Assembly: GCA_002633005.1 (NCBI GenBank)
Contig: NMRA01000147.1
Location: 609,179 to 673,178 of the forward strand
From: Phoronis australis
Lineage: Eukaryota; Phoronida; Phoronidae
DNA length: 64,000 nt
Reading direction: 5' to 3'
Below are positions 21,841 to 33,783 of the stretch, piece after piece. The notes under the pieces were generated by a model. That model was not told where the DNA came from. It ran no database searches and worked only from the letters and a program-made list of their open reading frames with translations. The position numbers were made by a program, and so were the translations under genes. The stretch's first letter is position 1. Each line of letters begins with the position of its first letter.

Positions 21841-24800
21841 ATGGCATCAAAGGACTCCAAAATTCCCTTCATACCAATGGGGCCTGGGCCTCAGGTAAGA
21901 GCGTTTATTTCTTTGGTTTTGCATGTAATCGTAGCAAAAATGCAAACCGATATCACGTTTTGCACTTGTCTAATTTGGCACTATTACGGCGTTTTCTCGT
22001 TGAGCCCAACTTGTTGGATTGTATAGCCAAACGACTTGGGAGGATGACCGCTGCAGCCAATATCTTATACACGAATGATTAACTCCATTCTGGCATTTCT
22101 GGCTGGAGGGCCAGTTCTCTTTTGTTCGATCATGGGCGGCGCAGCACTGAAAAAAGTGGGGGCTATAGCCCCCCCCTCAGCCCTCCTGTGGTACACCGCC
22201 CATAACCGTGGGCGCTAGAGCACTGAAAAAGTGGTGCGCCGCCAATGCAACTGCTCCTTATCTCGTATCTAGCCTGACTGTGCCGTGCTGTTGTAAATGA
22301 AAGTTAAGTTATAACGTATTTGAACACAAACAAATAGCATTTCTGAATTCCTCGTCAAATGCTGATCATGTTTAGTTTTTTAATCGCCCTACCACAACCG
22401 AAGTTATGACAATCTATTCTTTCCGAACGGCCAATTCGCACTGGGTTTGGTAACAAGCCTGGTAGATAAATTGGTCTGCATGATGTCATATCAGACAAAA
22501 GACTGTGCTCGGCAGTTAACAAGGGGGCTAGATGTTATATCACACTCTCACGACCGCTCTATGTCTGGTCAAGTTACTGAATGGTAGAACGCCCTAATGA
22601 CCTAGTTGTAATCGGGTGTTTATCTCGTCGGATACTCGAATACGTTTTCGAGCATATAACACGATAAAAATGAGCCTATTTTTTGGGATTTTCTTGAAAA
22701 GGTTTTTCTTTTCTTTTCAACCCTCATATGGATTATAAACCATACAAAACGTCTATATACTGAAAAGCGCTTCGACTTCAGTTTACCACAACAAACCTAG
22801 TATTATATGTGAACAAACCTTGGACATGGGAAGCCAAAGTCTTTCGAGTTCTAGCTGTTTGCTTAAGACGCCCGTACTGTAAACCGAGTGCCCCGGCAAT
22901 TTGTTTTTTTTTACATTTGTCTTTGTATCTTTGGAGGTTTTAGACAGATTTTCATGAATCTTGGAAAATAGTTTTGACAGACGATGACACCTTCCAATTT
23001 TCGGATGAATTCAGAGTATTCTGCACCGCCGTCTAATGCCCATTTTTAATAAACACCTCTAGGAAACGCACCGCTTGCGGAGCTGTCGTGGGCGCATTTC
23101 AACGCCCGTATTGCTCTTGTAATTAGCTTTAGTATACGCCAGATTAGATACCGCAGTGGCAAAATTAATTAGTCTAGTTATATTACCTGATAATAATAAA
23201 CACTGCTGTGCAGTCGTGGACCCACTTTATTGTTAAGCGTTGCTCCTGTTCAACCTCGGGGGACAATTCGGACATGTATACTGACAACACTTATACACTA
23301 TAACAAAACCTTATTAGATTGGAATACTGAATTTTTCAGATTTCTTCGAAGGTAGTTTGTGGCTTTCAAGGATTTCCTATGATATCTTTTGGACAAGTTG
23401 CTGCCTTCGGAAAGGAAGTAGCAGCAGAAGTGGAAAAGTAAGTGGATTCATCACCCCAAGTAATGATTTCAAAAACAATTTCAACGAACTGTGTATCCTA
23501 AGGTGCGGATAAACACTGTCTCTAACCGACTTAGTAAGTCAGTTGAGCTATTAATAGTCGCCGTTGGAATTTTCGAACCTTTTGAAGCAAGTTGTAGTTT
23601 GTTCACAGAATAAAAAACAAATAATTCCATTGAAAGTGCGCCGCGTTTTATGAAACTCTGATTAGCTGTAATTCCAGACTTAAATATTCATTAGGGCTGT
23701 GGCTGTTTACAAAACGGCAGAAGGACTGATGAACGTCGCAGACTCTTTTCGGGAGTTTCCCACCTCAGAAATTTTGAACCTTCTCGTCGACTCCATTAAA
23801 CACGGAGGTGGAGGAGTGGCCGAAACATTCTTCGGAAAATCAACCGTGAACGCTTTCTGGGGAGGACAAAACTTTACATCTGACCGTGATGAGCTGGCCG
23901 TTGCGTTGCTCTCTGACGACTTGTCAAGGGTATGTAGTTGCTGGCTGTATTTTGTATCACATGCTTTTAGCGATGGTTTTATGCAAAGATAGCTTTGAAG
24001 TCCATCCGACATATAACCCCTCACTGTAAAATATGTTAACCTTAAAATTTTTCTGTTGTACAAATCTTCAGTTTAAAAAAATGGCCGCCCAGTGACGACC
24101 AGTCTTGTTTTCCTTTTGCCAAAGTTAGAAACTTCTTTCTAGCTATGGTCATCCCATCTGGTTTCAAACTATAATGGTCCTAACAAAAAAGTTAGTCAAA
24201 GGATTTCCATCAAGGTTCCAGAATTTGAAGACTATAGAATACATGCAGAGTAACGGGTTCATTGATTTTTAATGAAATCGGTTAATTTGCTGTTTGCGCG
24301 ATAATTCATTAATATTAGAAACCTCTAGTTAGAGGCAATGTTGACGCGTTTAAGAACGTCTACGTCAACCTTGGCTGAGCTCATTGACGAGGCACTTTTT
24401 ACAAAAGACTTTGATCTGTTTGTTCAAAACTTAGAATGACAGTTTAGTCATTGTAATCACTACTGCTTAAGTTTGTATGAGTAATCATGAACAAAATTGG
24501 ACGGAACCTTTCAAACTGTCGAACTTCTCATTATTTGTCTGCGCTATCAATGAATGATGACCATAAAAAGCTACTGAGCCTTCAGCCCGGAATCTAATCT
24601 TTTTACTCGAAATCGACATTTCCGTTCTTTTTTAAAACGACATGAATTTTCCATTGATATTAAATACCCGCTTGGCTCAACTCATTGTTCAGCGAGTCCA
24701 AACAGCTCATTTTCATAATTTTTATCTTTGTGTCGCTTTTACCATATGTCTAATTGGGTGAAGATAATGGCCGGGGGTATCTGGACCTCGTCAGTCCATT

Positions 24801-27800
24801 AGCCTACGTACAAGTCAATGTAAATGACAGTTCTGTGCGATAAATACGAACTTAAAATGATTATTTATTATTCTGTGCTTGAGTATATTATGCATTAGAC
24901 AAACTGTCGTGTAGCCCAAATTTTCATATGATGAGCTCCAAGATTCCAGCTACAAATTAAAACTGTTCGAGTTCAAACTCCAAATTAGAGCGTAATACTG
25001 GGTTCATCGAGTGCAAAATACGCAGTTATCTACGTAAACCATAATATACTCGAGTTCAGAACACTATACTCTTATCTGAGTTCATACCAAATTAGAATGG
25101 AAAATGTTACAAATAATTTCGAGATCAGAATAGAAAGACGTAATGCAATTAACAAAGTAGCTCAATGTTTCTATTTAAAGTAGTTCCACAGAAATGTAAT
25201 TATTTGTTATACAGGTGAAGACTTGTAGTTTTGGAAGCACGACTGATTCATCTAAGGCAAACGAGTTGTGGAAAAACCTAATCAAGTCGCAGCGTGGGGT
25301 TGCTATGGGTAACGGTCTGCTTTTACAAATACTGATTAAAGACCATGGCTTTCAAAGTTACCTCAATGACAAGTCAAACTGGGAACCGAAGCTGAAAACC
25401 CTCCTGACAAACAAAGCTTACATTTTAGGTACGATTGTGAAGCAGTTGACAATGCAATCTGGTCTTCCAGCAAAGATGAAGATGTTCATTTTCAAGGCAT
25501 TGGGAGGAGACGTTAAAAGCGTGCTGGCCGAATGGGAAACTGTCTCTGGTGACAAGAACATTGCTCAACAAGTGCAAGAATTCCTCGACTCGTACAATAA
25601 CCTGACCTTTGCTGTTGAAAGTCTTGATGCCGACAAGTTTGTCAACGACGCCAGTTCAGCGTGTAACAAATCGTCTACACACTCCTGGTCTACAATGTCG
25701 CCAGACCCTCCCCTGCCTAACGTAATCTCAATTGTAAGTGAACATACCGAAACCACGTATGGGTCATCAGTATCCAGTTGGTTGTCCTCCAGTAATGGCC
25801 CACGGCGTTATGGTCTTCGCACGGGTAGTTCACCCGACAATATCCGTAGCAGTACTCATGTAGATGGACCCTTTGGGTGTTTTGTAGCTGGCACACAAGT
25901 TTTGTTGCAGTCTGGAAATGTCACTATCGAGCATCTCCATGAGCACGACCACGTTGTAGGTGCTAATGGCATTACGGGAATTGTGTCCTCTGAAGAAGTG
26001 TCACGCCTGTTGGACAAAGACATGCCAGTCTACGGATTCAACGATGAAGCTCCATTCTTTCTGGCAAGTCATCCATTTTGGACGCAACATGGTTGGCGGG
26101 CAGTTAGCCCCCACTCGGCAAAAACGTCTAATACTTGGTTGGAAGTTGGACAGCTGACAGAGGGGGACTTCGTGAGGCGATTGAAGAATTACAAAAACGG
26201 GTCAACTGAATACGAGTGGGTAGAAGTCAAGAGTATTCATTTTCAGGATTTATCAGCTGGCAACAGAGTATACGGAATTCACACACGGGAGGGCCCTCGA
26301 TCTTATCACGCCAATGGTTATCTCGTGCTTCAAAACTTTCCAGAAATCACAACAAAGAGAATCTGTGATGGCATGAATAACATCAGCGCAACAGAACAAC
26401 AGCATATGCACGACANAACGATGAAGCTCCATTCTTTCTGGCAAGTCATCCATTTTGGACGCAACACGGTTGGCGGGCAGTTAGCCCCCACTCGGCAAAA
26501 ACGTCTAATACTTGGTTGGAAGTTGGACAGCTGACAGAGGGGGACCTCGTGAGGAGATTGAAGAATTACAAAAACGGATCAACTGAATACGAGTGGGTAG
26601 AAGTCAAGAGTATTCATTTTCAGGATTTATCAGCTGGCAACAAAGTATACGGAATTCACACACGGGAGGGCCCTCGATCTTATCACGCCAATGGTTATCT
26701 CGTGCTCCAAAACTTTCCAGAAATCACAACAAAGAGAATCTGTGATGGCATGAATAACATCAGCGCAACAGAACAACAGCATATGCACGACAAACTTAAG
26801 GAAGTTGCGCCCATACTCCATAAAGTAATGGGACCTGGACCTGCGAACGCTATGTTAAAACTTGCAAAGAGCTACCACGAAAATCTACACAAACCGGCAC
26901 AACTGATGAAGGCAGCGAAAGTTCATCTGAGAGAACTATCCTTACCACACATTAAATTGACTCGTCAAGCTGGTAAGACTTCCCATGAATCCTACGACAT
27001 GCCCGAAAAGCTGGCTCTTGTCCGCGGACATCTCTTTGTAGACGACGATCACGTGACCGATGTGCATCTGACGGATGATGATAAAGTGTGTTGGACCAGA
27101 CCAGTTGCTGGTGGAAAGTGGGAGCATGGATCGTTGAAACTCTACCCAGATCGACAAAAAGGACACGCTGTTATGTCCGTGACACAGGCCCGAGAGGATA
27201 GCCGGTCCCTAGTTTCGGCAACGTTTGCTGCAACATCTCACGTGAGCACGTACACTTGTTCAAAGAGCAAGGCTCTAATAAAAAAAGACACGGACAAAGG
27301 TACCTCTTATGTTCCATTCGGCGGTTTAAAGATGGGTCTGGAAACTGAGGACGGACATCTTAGTAGGGTAGGGCAAATAATGACACCAGATATGGAGGGC
27401 GAGTATGACAGCCTGGATCACCACATCACGTTCTCCGTGGACAGCAAATTCCAGTTGAAAGTCGAAGTAATTGTGCCGACGGACTACCAAGAACTTCTTA
27501 AGCACACTGGGTTCTACGGTACATTCAGCTGGGATTATTCAACATTTTCTGGTTATTGCATCGAATATGATCCCTTGAAACCCGGGAACGAAGGAGACCA
27601 CTACGCGTGGAAGGGTGTACTCGATACAGCGAATATGGCCAATGTTGCTTCTATGCATGCCGTTGCTCGTTCTCAAGCATTGAATCATGGGCACCACGAT
27701 CAAATCGGAAGCACTTTTAGTGCATGTGCCCCGACTACTCAGCTAATGAGCCTTCAAGCCGCACCTGCAGCTCCTATGCGAAGTACAATGATGCTAATGG

Positions 27801-30800
27801 CTGACAACGAGCTGACTCTCGAGCACCTTTTCACGCTTACTCCACCGGACCCAAAGTCTGTGCACGACCTGACATTCAGCTTGCTGCAAAAGGCAATGAA
27901 GTACGAAATGGGCGACGACGACAGAAGCAATATTCTTGGCGTTGTCAAGCCAACCGATTTAAGTGGGGACATGATTACTGCAGCGGACAAATATAAAGAC
28001 TTTTTCAAAGATCGGTTCGCAAATGCATATCTTATGAACGGTTTGGCCCAAAGCGAGCATTTTGAAGACAAAATCACCGACGAGCAGCGTAACAAATTAC
28101 TTTACTACTGGGCAGGCCAGGATGAAGGTTGCCTTGGCAAAGACACAGATTACAATGCTGTGAACAATGAAGTAGCTCGCGTGGCATTTGTTCAGTCGTG
28201 TCCTGACGTTCAGAAGTATATGGATTCGTCCCAAGGAGGTGAATACTGGGCAAAGCAACTGTTTGACAAATTGACAACACCTGCTGTTCTTAACGGTCTC
28301 GCTCTTACTCAAGACGTTGGCAACAGCTCTCCCATCATTCAGAAGCAGACAATGGTAATGTATTGTTTAGCACCTAATAAAGATTATGGCACGACATTTT
28401 ACAAGAAGATCATGGTAACCAGAATGAATGAAACCAGCTCAAAATTCATGGGTAACAAGAACGACAAAGCCGTCATGAAAGAATTTATCACTGATTACAT
28501 CCGACAATTGATCAACCAAATACTTGCTGGAGGAGACGCAACCACGGCAGAGTTGATGAAAGAACTTGGTAAACAGCTGCAGGACGCTGCCAAAGAGCTC
28601 AATGTGGAGATAACCGACGACGCCATACAGACTGTTAAAGATATGATGGAACATATGGATTCAGCCATTGACTTTGCCATTACCTGGTTCAACAACTCTA
28701 CAGGAACAATGCTGAGCCGTATTACCGGTAGCATGAAAAATTGGATGGAAAACCACCCAAAACTGGTGAAACTTGGAGGATTTCTCAGCACAGCATTTAC
28801 CATGGCAGCGTGGGGAATGAGTCTTGTGTACACCATTCGCACGTTCATGAATTGGAAAACGCTTGAACCCCAGCAAAAGGCCCAGCTTGTCATAGAAACG
28901 GTGGCATTTACCTTGAGGAGCGTTGCCAAAGTGCCCGATGTTATCGAAAGTATACAAGGTGCCTGCTCAAAAGGGAAAGCTGGTTTCAAGTTTGTGAAAA
29001 ACTGGATGAAAGTTAGTAAAGACGAGAGCGTTGTCGATGGAATAGAGGAAACTATCGAAGCTGAAGTGGAAAGTATTGAAGGTGAGTAAAAATAACGAAC
29101 TGACAAACATAGCTAGTCCGATCGGCCAGTTTAACGGCAATTAAAAAGATGTTGTCTGTGGACCTGTATGGATAATGTTGTTTTTGGCACGTTTATCACT
29201 CACTCCATTACGTTTTATCCTTTGTCTCCGAAATGAAAAGCAAGCAGCGGTTTCTGCTAACGATAGCTGAAAATGTTGGAGGAAACTTTTCGTTTTAAAT
29301 TTGTTATGACCATTTCCATATATACATGTGTGAACACGCATGGTAATTTGATGGTCTTTGGGAAATTGTAACTTGGACGACGCAATATATCTGTTGTTGA
29401 GCGATAGTTAGGGAGAATATTTTCACTCCTTTGACACTGGACTTGTTTAAATACATGAAATACCATTCCAGGTTTAAAATTGTTAGTCTTAATGGCATGT
29501 TATTGTAATTTTGCCTAGGAGAGGGAGTCTCTGCCGAGCAGGCCATGGCAGAAGCAGCGGCGGCAACTGGTGAAGACGTTGCTGAATCTGTTAGCAACTG
29601 GCAGAGGTTTTTCTCCATAACTGAAACATTTGCTAAAATCACCGGTGTTCTGGCGCTCGCCGCAGGCTGTGTTGCCATAGGATTTCAAATATACAACGAT
29701 TTCAAGAGTGGAGCACCTGTGGCGCAAAAGGTTCTTGATATACTGCAGGTAAGCAACACAGTAATTATCGGATTTTGATGACTTCACCTGTATGTCGAAT
29801 AATGAAGTGCTTGTTTCACTGCAGTTATACACATAAGATATAATACTTAACTATCCTAGTATTAATTAATTAATAAACTTTTTCTTTTAACACACTGATT
29901 GCTGTATTTTCAAACTTTGAAGCGCAAGTGTATAGTTAAAGGAGAATGCCACCCAAAAAACAACCTATTTTGTATCAATTTAGATAGAATAGTTCTGCTC
30001 GATAACGGCTCGTTCGGTTGCGTTACCTGACGGCAGACGGAGGTGTTGAAATTACCCAATGACGTCATTGGTTTCACGCGCAATCTGTTCAGCTGTTCAC
30101 AACACGGTTACTGGTGGCAGCTTATCGCTTGAATTCATCGTTTAACATCAATAAATCATCTAACTTCCACGTAAAACCCTTAAAAATGCACCAATTTCTT
30201 ATAAAAACGTGTTGTTTTATTTCGCTGTTACGGATTTACTGGTATTTGGACACACCGTAGCCTACAAAGTTCGGCAGGCCAATTTACCAAGGTCCGTAGC
30301 AGGAGTTTGGGGTCTGTTCGGAGATAAATTCGAAGTATTCTTCCGTGAAATACAGACAGGAGAACCTATATGTCTGTGTTGTTTAGACTTGTGATTTTTT
30401 GAGTTCTAACACACAAAGCGCTTGTTATCCCGGCCAGTGGCTCGGACCCGATCAGGCCCGTCGCGGCCGGACTGACTCGTTATCCCGGCTGGTGGCTCGG
30501 AACCCGATCAGGCCCGTCGCGGCAGCCGGGACTGGCACGAACATAAACCAGCTTGAGTTGGAAACTAAACCTCCAGTCACGAAAAGACTATAAAAGTGAG
30601 CCAAAGAAATAATGTGCACGTAATTATTTATGTGAATTGGCCACGAAACTGAAAATCTACTTACTTGTTGGGGGCCTCGAAGTCGGGTTCCCCTTCCACA
30701 GACCGTCAGGGCAAAGGTTGTACAGTAACAATGATTTGAATAATGTATTTGTATGATTTGAATAATGTATTTGTATTTATAAATAAAGATTCTCCTATAG

Positions 30801-31995
30801 CACATAAAATCGAGTAATTGTTTCAAAACAGCTTTCTGTCAGCACACACCGAATTAGTATGCGCTCACGGCCTATGAAACGTATGGATAGTTCTTTGGTA
30901 AGCCGCAATTCGTCAGAAAAATCACTGTCGAAATGCCGGCCACAGACACGGAGACTGACGTTTCACGGCCTCATACTTACTATTAACAGTGTATCTTTCA
31001 TTCTTCACAACCGCGGTCCACTTCCTAAGCATTTCGGGAAGTCGAAAAAACGATATACCCGCTTTCTTCGCAGCTTCATAGTTCGGACAAGCGGGAACGG
31101 TGCACCGCAATATAGCGGCATTCACTCTGCAGACGAACCACTGACGTGGTTGTGTCGTTTCTCACCTTGCTCTCAGGTTAACGCGACAACTATCGGCAAG
31201 GTGACTGAGGTCGACCTTATAAGAGGCGATGTGGATGTAGACCGATCAGAGGGTAAAAAAGACTAATTAAATTGGGTGGCATTCTCCTTTAATATATTTG
31301 TAGAGCAGTGAACGAAAATCTGTCACCTTCTTCGCTTGTGTCCTCTAAACCATATCAGTGATTTTTGCAATAGTTCGAAAATGGTTTTTTGTCAATTAGA
31401 TACGCATATATTTACTCTGAGCGCCTCTTTGGCGAGTAAAAAACGGCCTACTTCAAAGTAAGGGAAAAGAAGAAAAAAAAATTCATTAAGCCAAAAATAC
31501 AGATTTTTGTAAGGATATGGAATTTGAATTGAAGCACTTGACATTCCCCATGTTAGAATGAAACGGGAATTTACGACGTGCCAAATGTTCTCGTTTCTAA
31601 AATTTAACGAGTGCTTATTTATAGTTAGACTAATTGTATCGGCTACATGTTGACATATACTATTCGCAAATTGAAACCTCACCCTTCGCTGAAATTTACA
31701 ATGGACTTTTACTATTCTATAGGGCGTCACAATGGGTATTGCAACCGTAGCTGCTGCGGTCGGCCTGTTCGTTGAAGCAGCCTGCATACCGGTGATCGGC
31801 ATAGTCTGCGCAGTTGTCGGCATCATTCTCACGATTGTCGGCCTGTTTATACACAGAGACCCGCCAAAACCCAAGCCCACAAAGATCGACCTTTACGTCC
31901 AAGGTACTGGATCAAAGTTTATGAATGGTCTGCCCTCGCCTTCTCAGGAGTGGCTGGATAATTATCATAAGACTCACGACAAGGACAAGAAGTGA
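21841..31995 (+). CDS. Large Hint-domain (hedgehog/intein-type autoprocessing) protein with hydrophobic C-terminus, six exons
   Basis: Exons 21,841-21,894; 23,340-23,437; 23,695-23,929; 25,215-29,081; 29,519-29,748; 31,723-31,995 have GT-AG ends and matching phases. Leaving out one 377-base internal duplication gives 1,460 codons. Residues ~1-350 are helical and unrecognised, without a signal peptide. A Hint domain spans ~351-502: it begins GCFVAGTQVLL (candidate nucleophile Cys351), has the block ASHPFWTQHGW and ends YHANGYLVLQN. A long unrecognised middle follows, with a predicted beta-rich part up to ~750 and then a helical part. The C-terminus has three or four hydrophobic segments (one in exon 4, one in exon 5, a glycine/alanine-rich pair in exon 6) and a basic-proline tail HRDPPKPKPTK. 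Hint domains cleave their own backbone at the N-terminal Cys; whether this one cleaves, splices or attaches a ligand cannot be read. The whole-protein family is unknown to me. Confidence 0.8.
22885..23125 (-). mobile_element. Pearl/Helentron-like repeat fragment (in copy B)
   Basis: Counterpart of 16,520-16,775 in copy A, with the same reversed landmarks and decayed TAG-centred motif. It lies within intron 1 of the Hint-domain gene. Confidence 0.5.
26040..26793. repeat. 377-base tandem duplication inside the Hint-domain exon, with N at junction
   Basis: Bases 26,040-26,416 and 26,417-26,793 are near-identical, with an ambiguous base at 26,416. The unit covers the second half of the Hint domain. 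Because 377 is not a multiple of three it breaks the reading frame. Counting one copy only, the frame is continuous from 25,215 to 29,081 and all exon phases sum to a whole number of codons. Confidence 0.9.
29936..31292 (-). mobile_element. THAP-bearing inverted-repeat transposon, copy 3, in the last intron of the Hint-domain gene
   Basis: Perfect inverted ends TTAAAGGAGAATGCCACCCA bound 1,357 bases. It is in the opposite orientation to copies 1 and 2. Its minus strand (31,125-30,922) has the best-preserved THAP start of the three: CTVPAC zinc Cys pair, then AGISFFRLPEMLRKW. Decay follows before the C-x2-H. A ~55-base GC-rich block (30,425-30,530) is duplicated in tandem inside it. It is more diverged from copies 1 and 2 than they are from each other, so it is an independent insertion. 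Confidence 0.8.
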
Positions 31996-33783
31996 CTTGA
32001 CACTGTCGCAGGCTACTCGTAGAAAGTGCGTTCCATTATACCATATACTAAGCCGCCTGTAATTCTTATGTAGACTTGTAGGTACATAACATAACATAAC
32101 ATGACGCAACATTTAATATTTGGTTTACAAATGTCATGCCACGTGAGTCTTAGCAAATAACCCAAATATTCGTGAATTGGCATAACTACCTTACCAGAAA
32201 CGCGCGTATTTGTACGTGACTTAAGCGCAGGTGAGTTACAAAACGGAAGATGTTAGCGTTTATTTAATTGCCATTGGCTACGTTTGATTGACTTCGCCGG
32301 TTCCGCTGGGTCAACAGGTTCGTCAAGCGAAGAGCGCCAAGGACAGCCATTGGCTTTAAGACCAAACAGAAAAAAACAGCATTCCAAACATGTAAATATA
32401 CAAGTGATAGTCGCTGGCTTTAAGAGGATTCATCTACATTCAAAACAACTGAACAAAAACGCATCATTTAGGACATAGGTGCAAGTGTCTAAAATTAACT
32501 AGGCGTTGGCTGGATTTTGCCCGGTAAGTTTGGATAACGGATGTGTCCGTATACCACTGCAGATAAACCACACAATTCCAATTTCACTTGCCTCACTTAT
32601 AATGATATTAAACACGACTGTTATATATACATGCAAGAAAGTTGATAATTAACCGTGGATACATGTAATAGTCGGTTCAAGGTATGGGGTGTCCCAGAGT
32701 GGCATATTATCTTTGTGGTGTGTGGCTATTATTGTAGCAATTGATTTGAGAAATAAATTTTGTTAAGTCATTTAACCAGATGATTGAATTGTGATATGGC
32801 TTGGCCATACACGTATTGCTTCACGATAACACATGCCGAGGAACACAGTATTCGCATCCATCCTCCGTCCGTCACACAACGTTGTTGGCGCGACATCTTA
32901 AGGAGGAACTGAGCTTTAGATTAAGTCACAAATTTAGGGAGGTGATGGTGGAGTATCTCCAAGCGCTGGTCTTCACACTCCCGACTTTTCGTACATGACT
33001 TGGACATCTGTTAACTTTACTCAATCGGATCACCCGTTCACGACTAACTTGCGGAGAACCAATGCTGTCCACAACAGTTCTGCCCCTTTGCCGAATTGGA
33101 GAATTGACGCATCACCTTGGTGCGATATTGCTGATGGGTCACGTCCACACCAACTTACCAGGTCATGAGTCAAAAACAATCGTAGTAATTTTTCAGTGAG
33201 CAATTTTCTTAGTGGAACAAAATTTTGAGCAGAATCTGATAAACTCTATTTCATTCTAAAAGTCGCAAACGCCTTTTTGGCTCGAAAAGTTGTCACAAAT
33301 GTCGCACATTCCATAGTCATTTACGAATTTCTTATATAGAAATTCATTGGTGAGAAAAATCATTTCGTGAGGTCAGCCCCAAAGCCTAATCGAATTCACA
33401 ACCTCTACATTCACAGTAAAAGCTTTGTTGGCGAAGTTAAATCCCACATAGCCTTGATATTTTCGATTGTCTGGCAGTCAATAGTCAGAATTGGTAATTG
33501 GTAATAAAACCACAAAAAATAAGCGACTTTGTTGTTTTATAGCTCTGATCAAAACTAATATCTTCAACTAGTTACCTACTAGTAGACTCCTGTGCAACAA
33601 TTCCAAAAAATGTTTTCCAGCCCCAAAATGGAGTGACTCATTAACTTGATTTCTTTTTTCATTACAAAGGGTAGATACATAACACAAAATTTGATACTTG
33701 CATGATATTTTGTTTCAACAATTTTTTCACAATGATACCTGGAATGCATTTTGAAACACACATAGTCAATATCTTGACTGCAG
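31996..33783. other. Intergenic region and 3' end of the Hint-domain gene
   Basis: The Hint-domain gene and TMEM260 converge here. AATAAA at 32,752-32,757 is a plausible poly(A) signal for the former. No other gene or bounded repeat is seen. Confidence 0.5.
32752..32757 (+). terminator. Candidate poly(A) signal of the Hint-domain gene
   Basis: AATAAA about 757 bases after the stop codon at 31,995. No earlier canonical signal was noticed. Confidence 0.35.

Larger units (their letters stand above)
20046..23325. repeat. 3.3-kb direct repeat, copy B
   Basis: Partner of copy A (13,620-16,963), with the same order: THAP transposon, TATA box, first exon and pearl-like fragment. It holds the empty site for the Ty3 insertion: after 'gattggaat' at 23,317-23,325 it runs directly into the exon-2 acceptor of the Hint-domain gene. 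Confidence 0.9.

Noticed and set aside
13620-23325. The 3.3-kb direct repeats as LTRs of the Ty3 element
   Set aside because: They contain another transposon and a host exon, and the element has its own short LTR boundary at 16,964-17,061.
28495-29106. 203-codon minus-strand frame
   Set aside because: Antisense shadow of exon 4 of the Hint-domain gene, which has matching splice phases on the plus strand.
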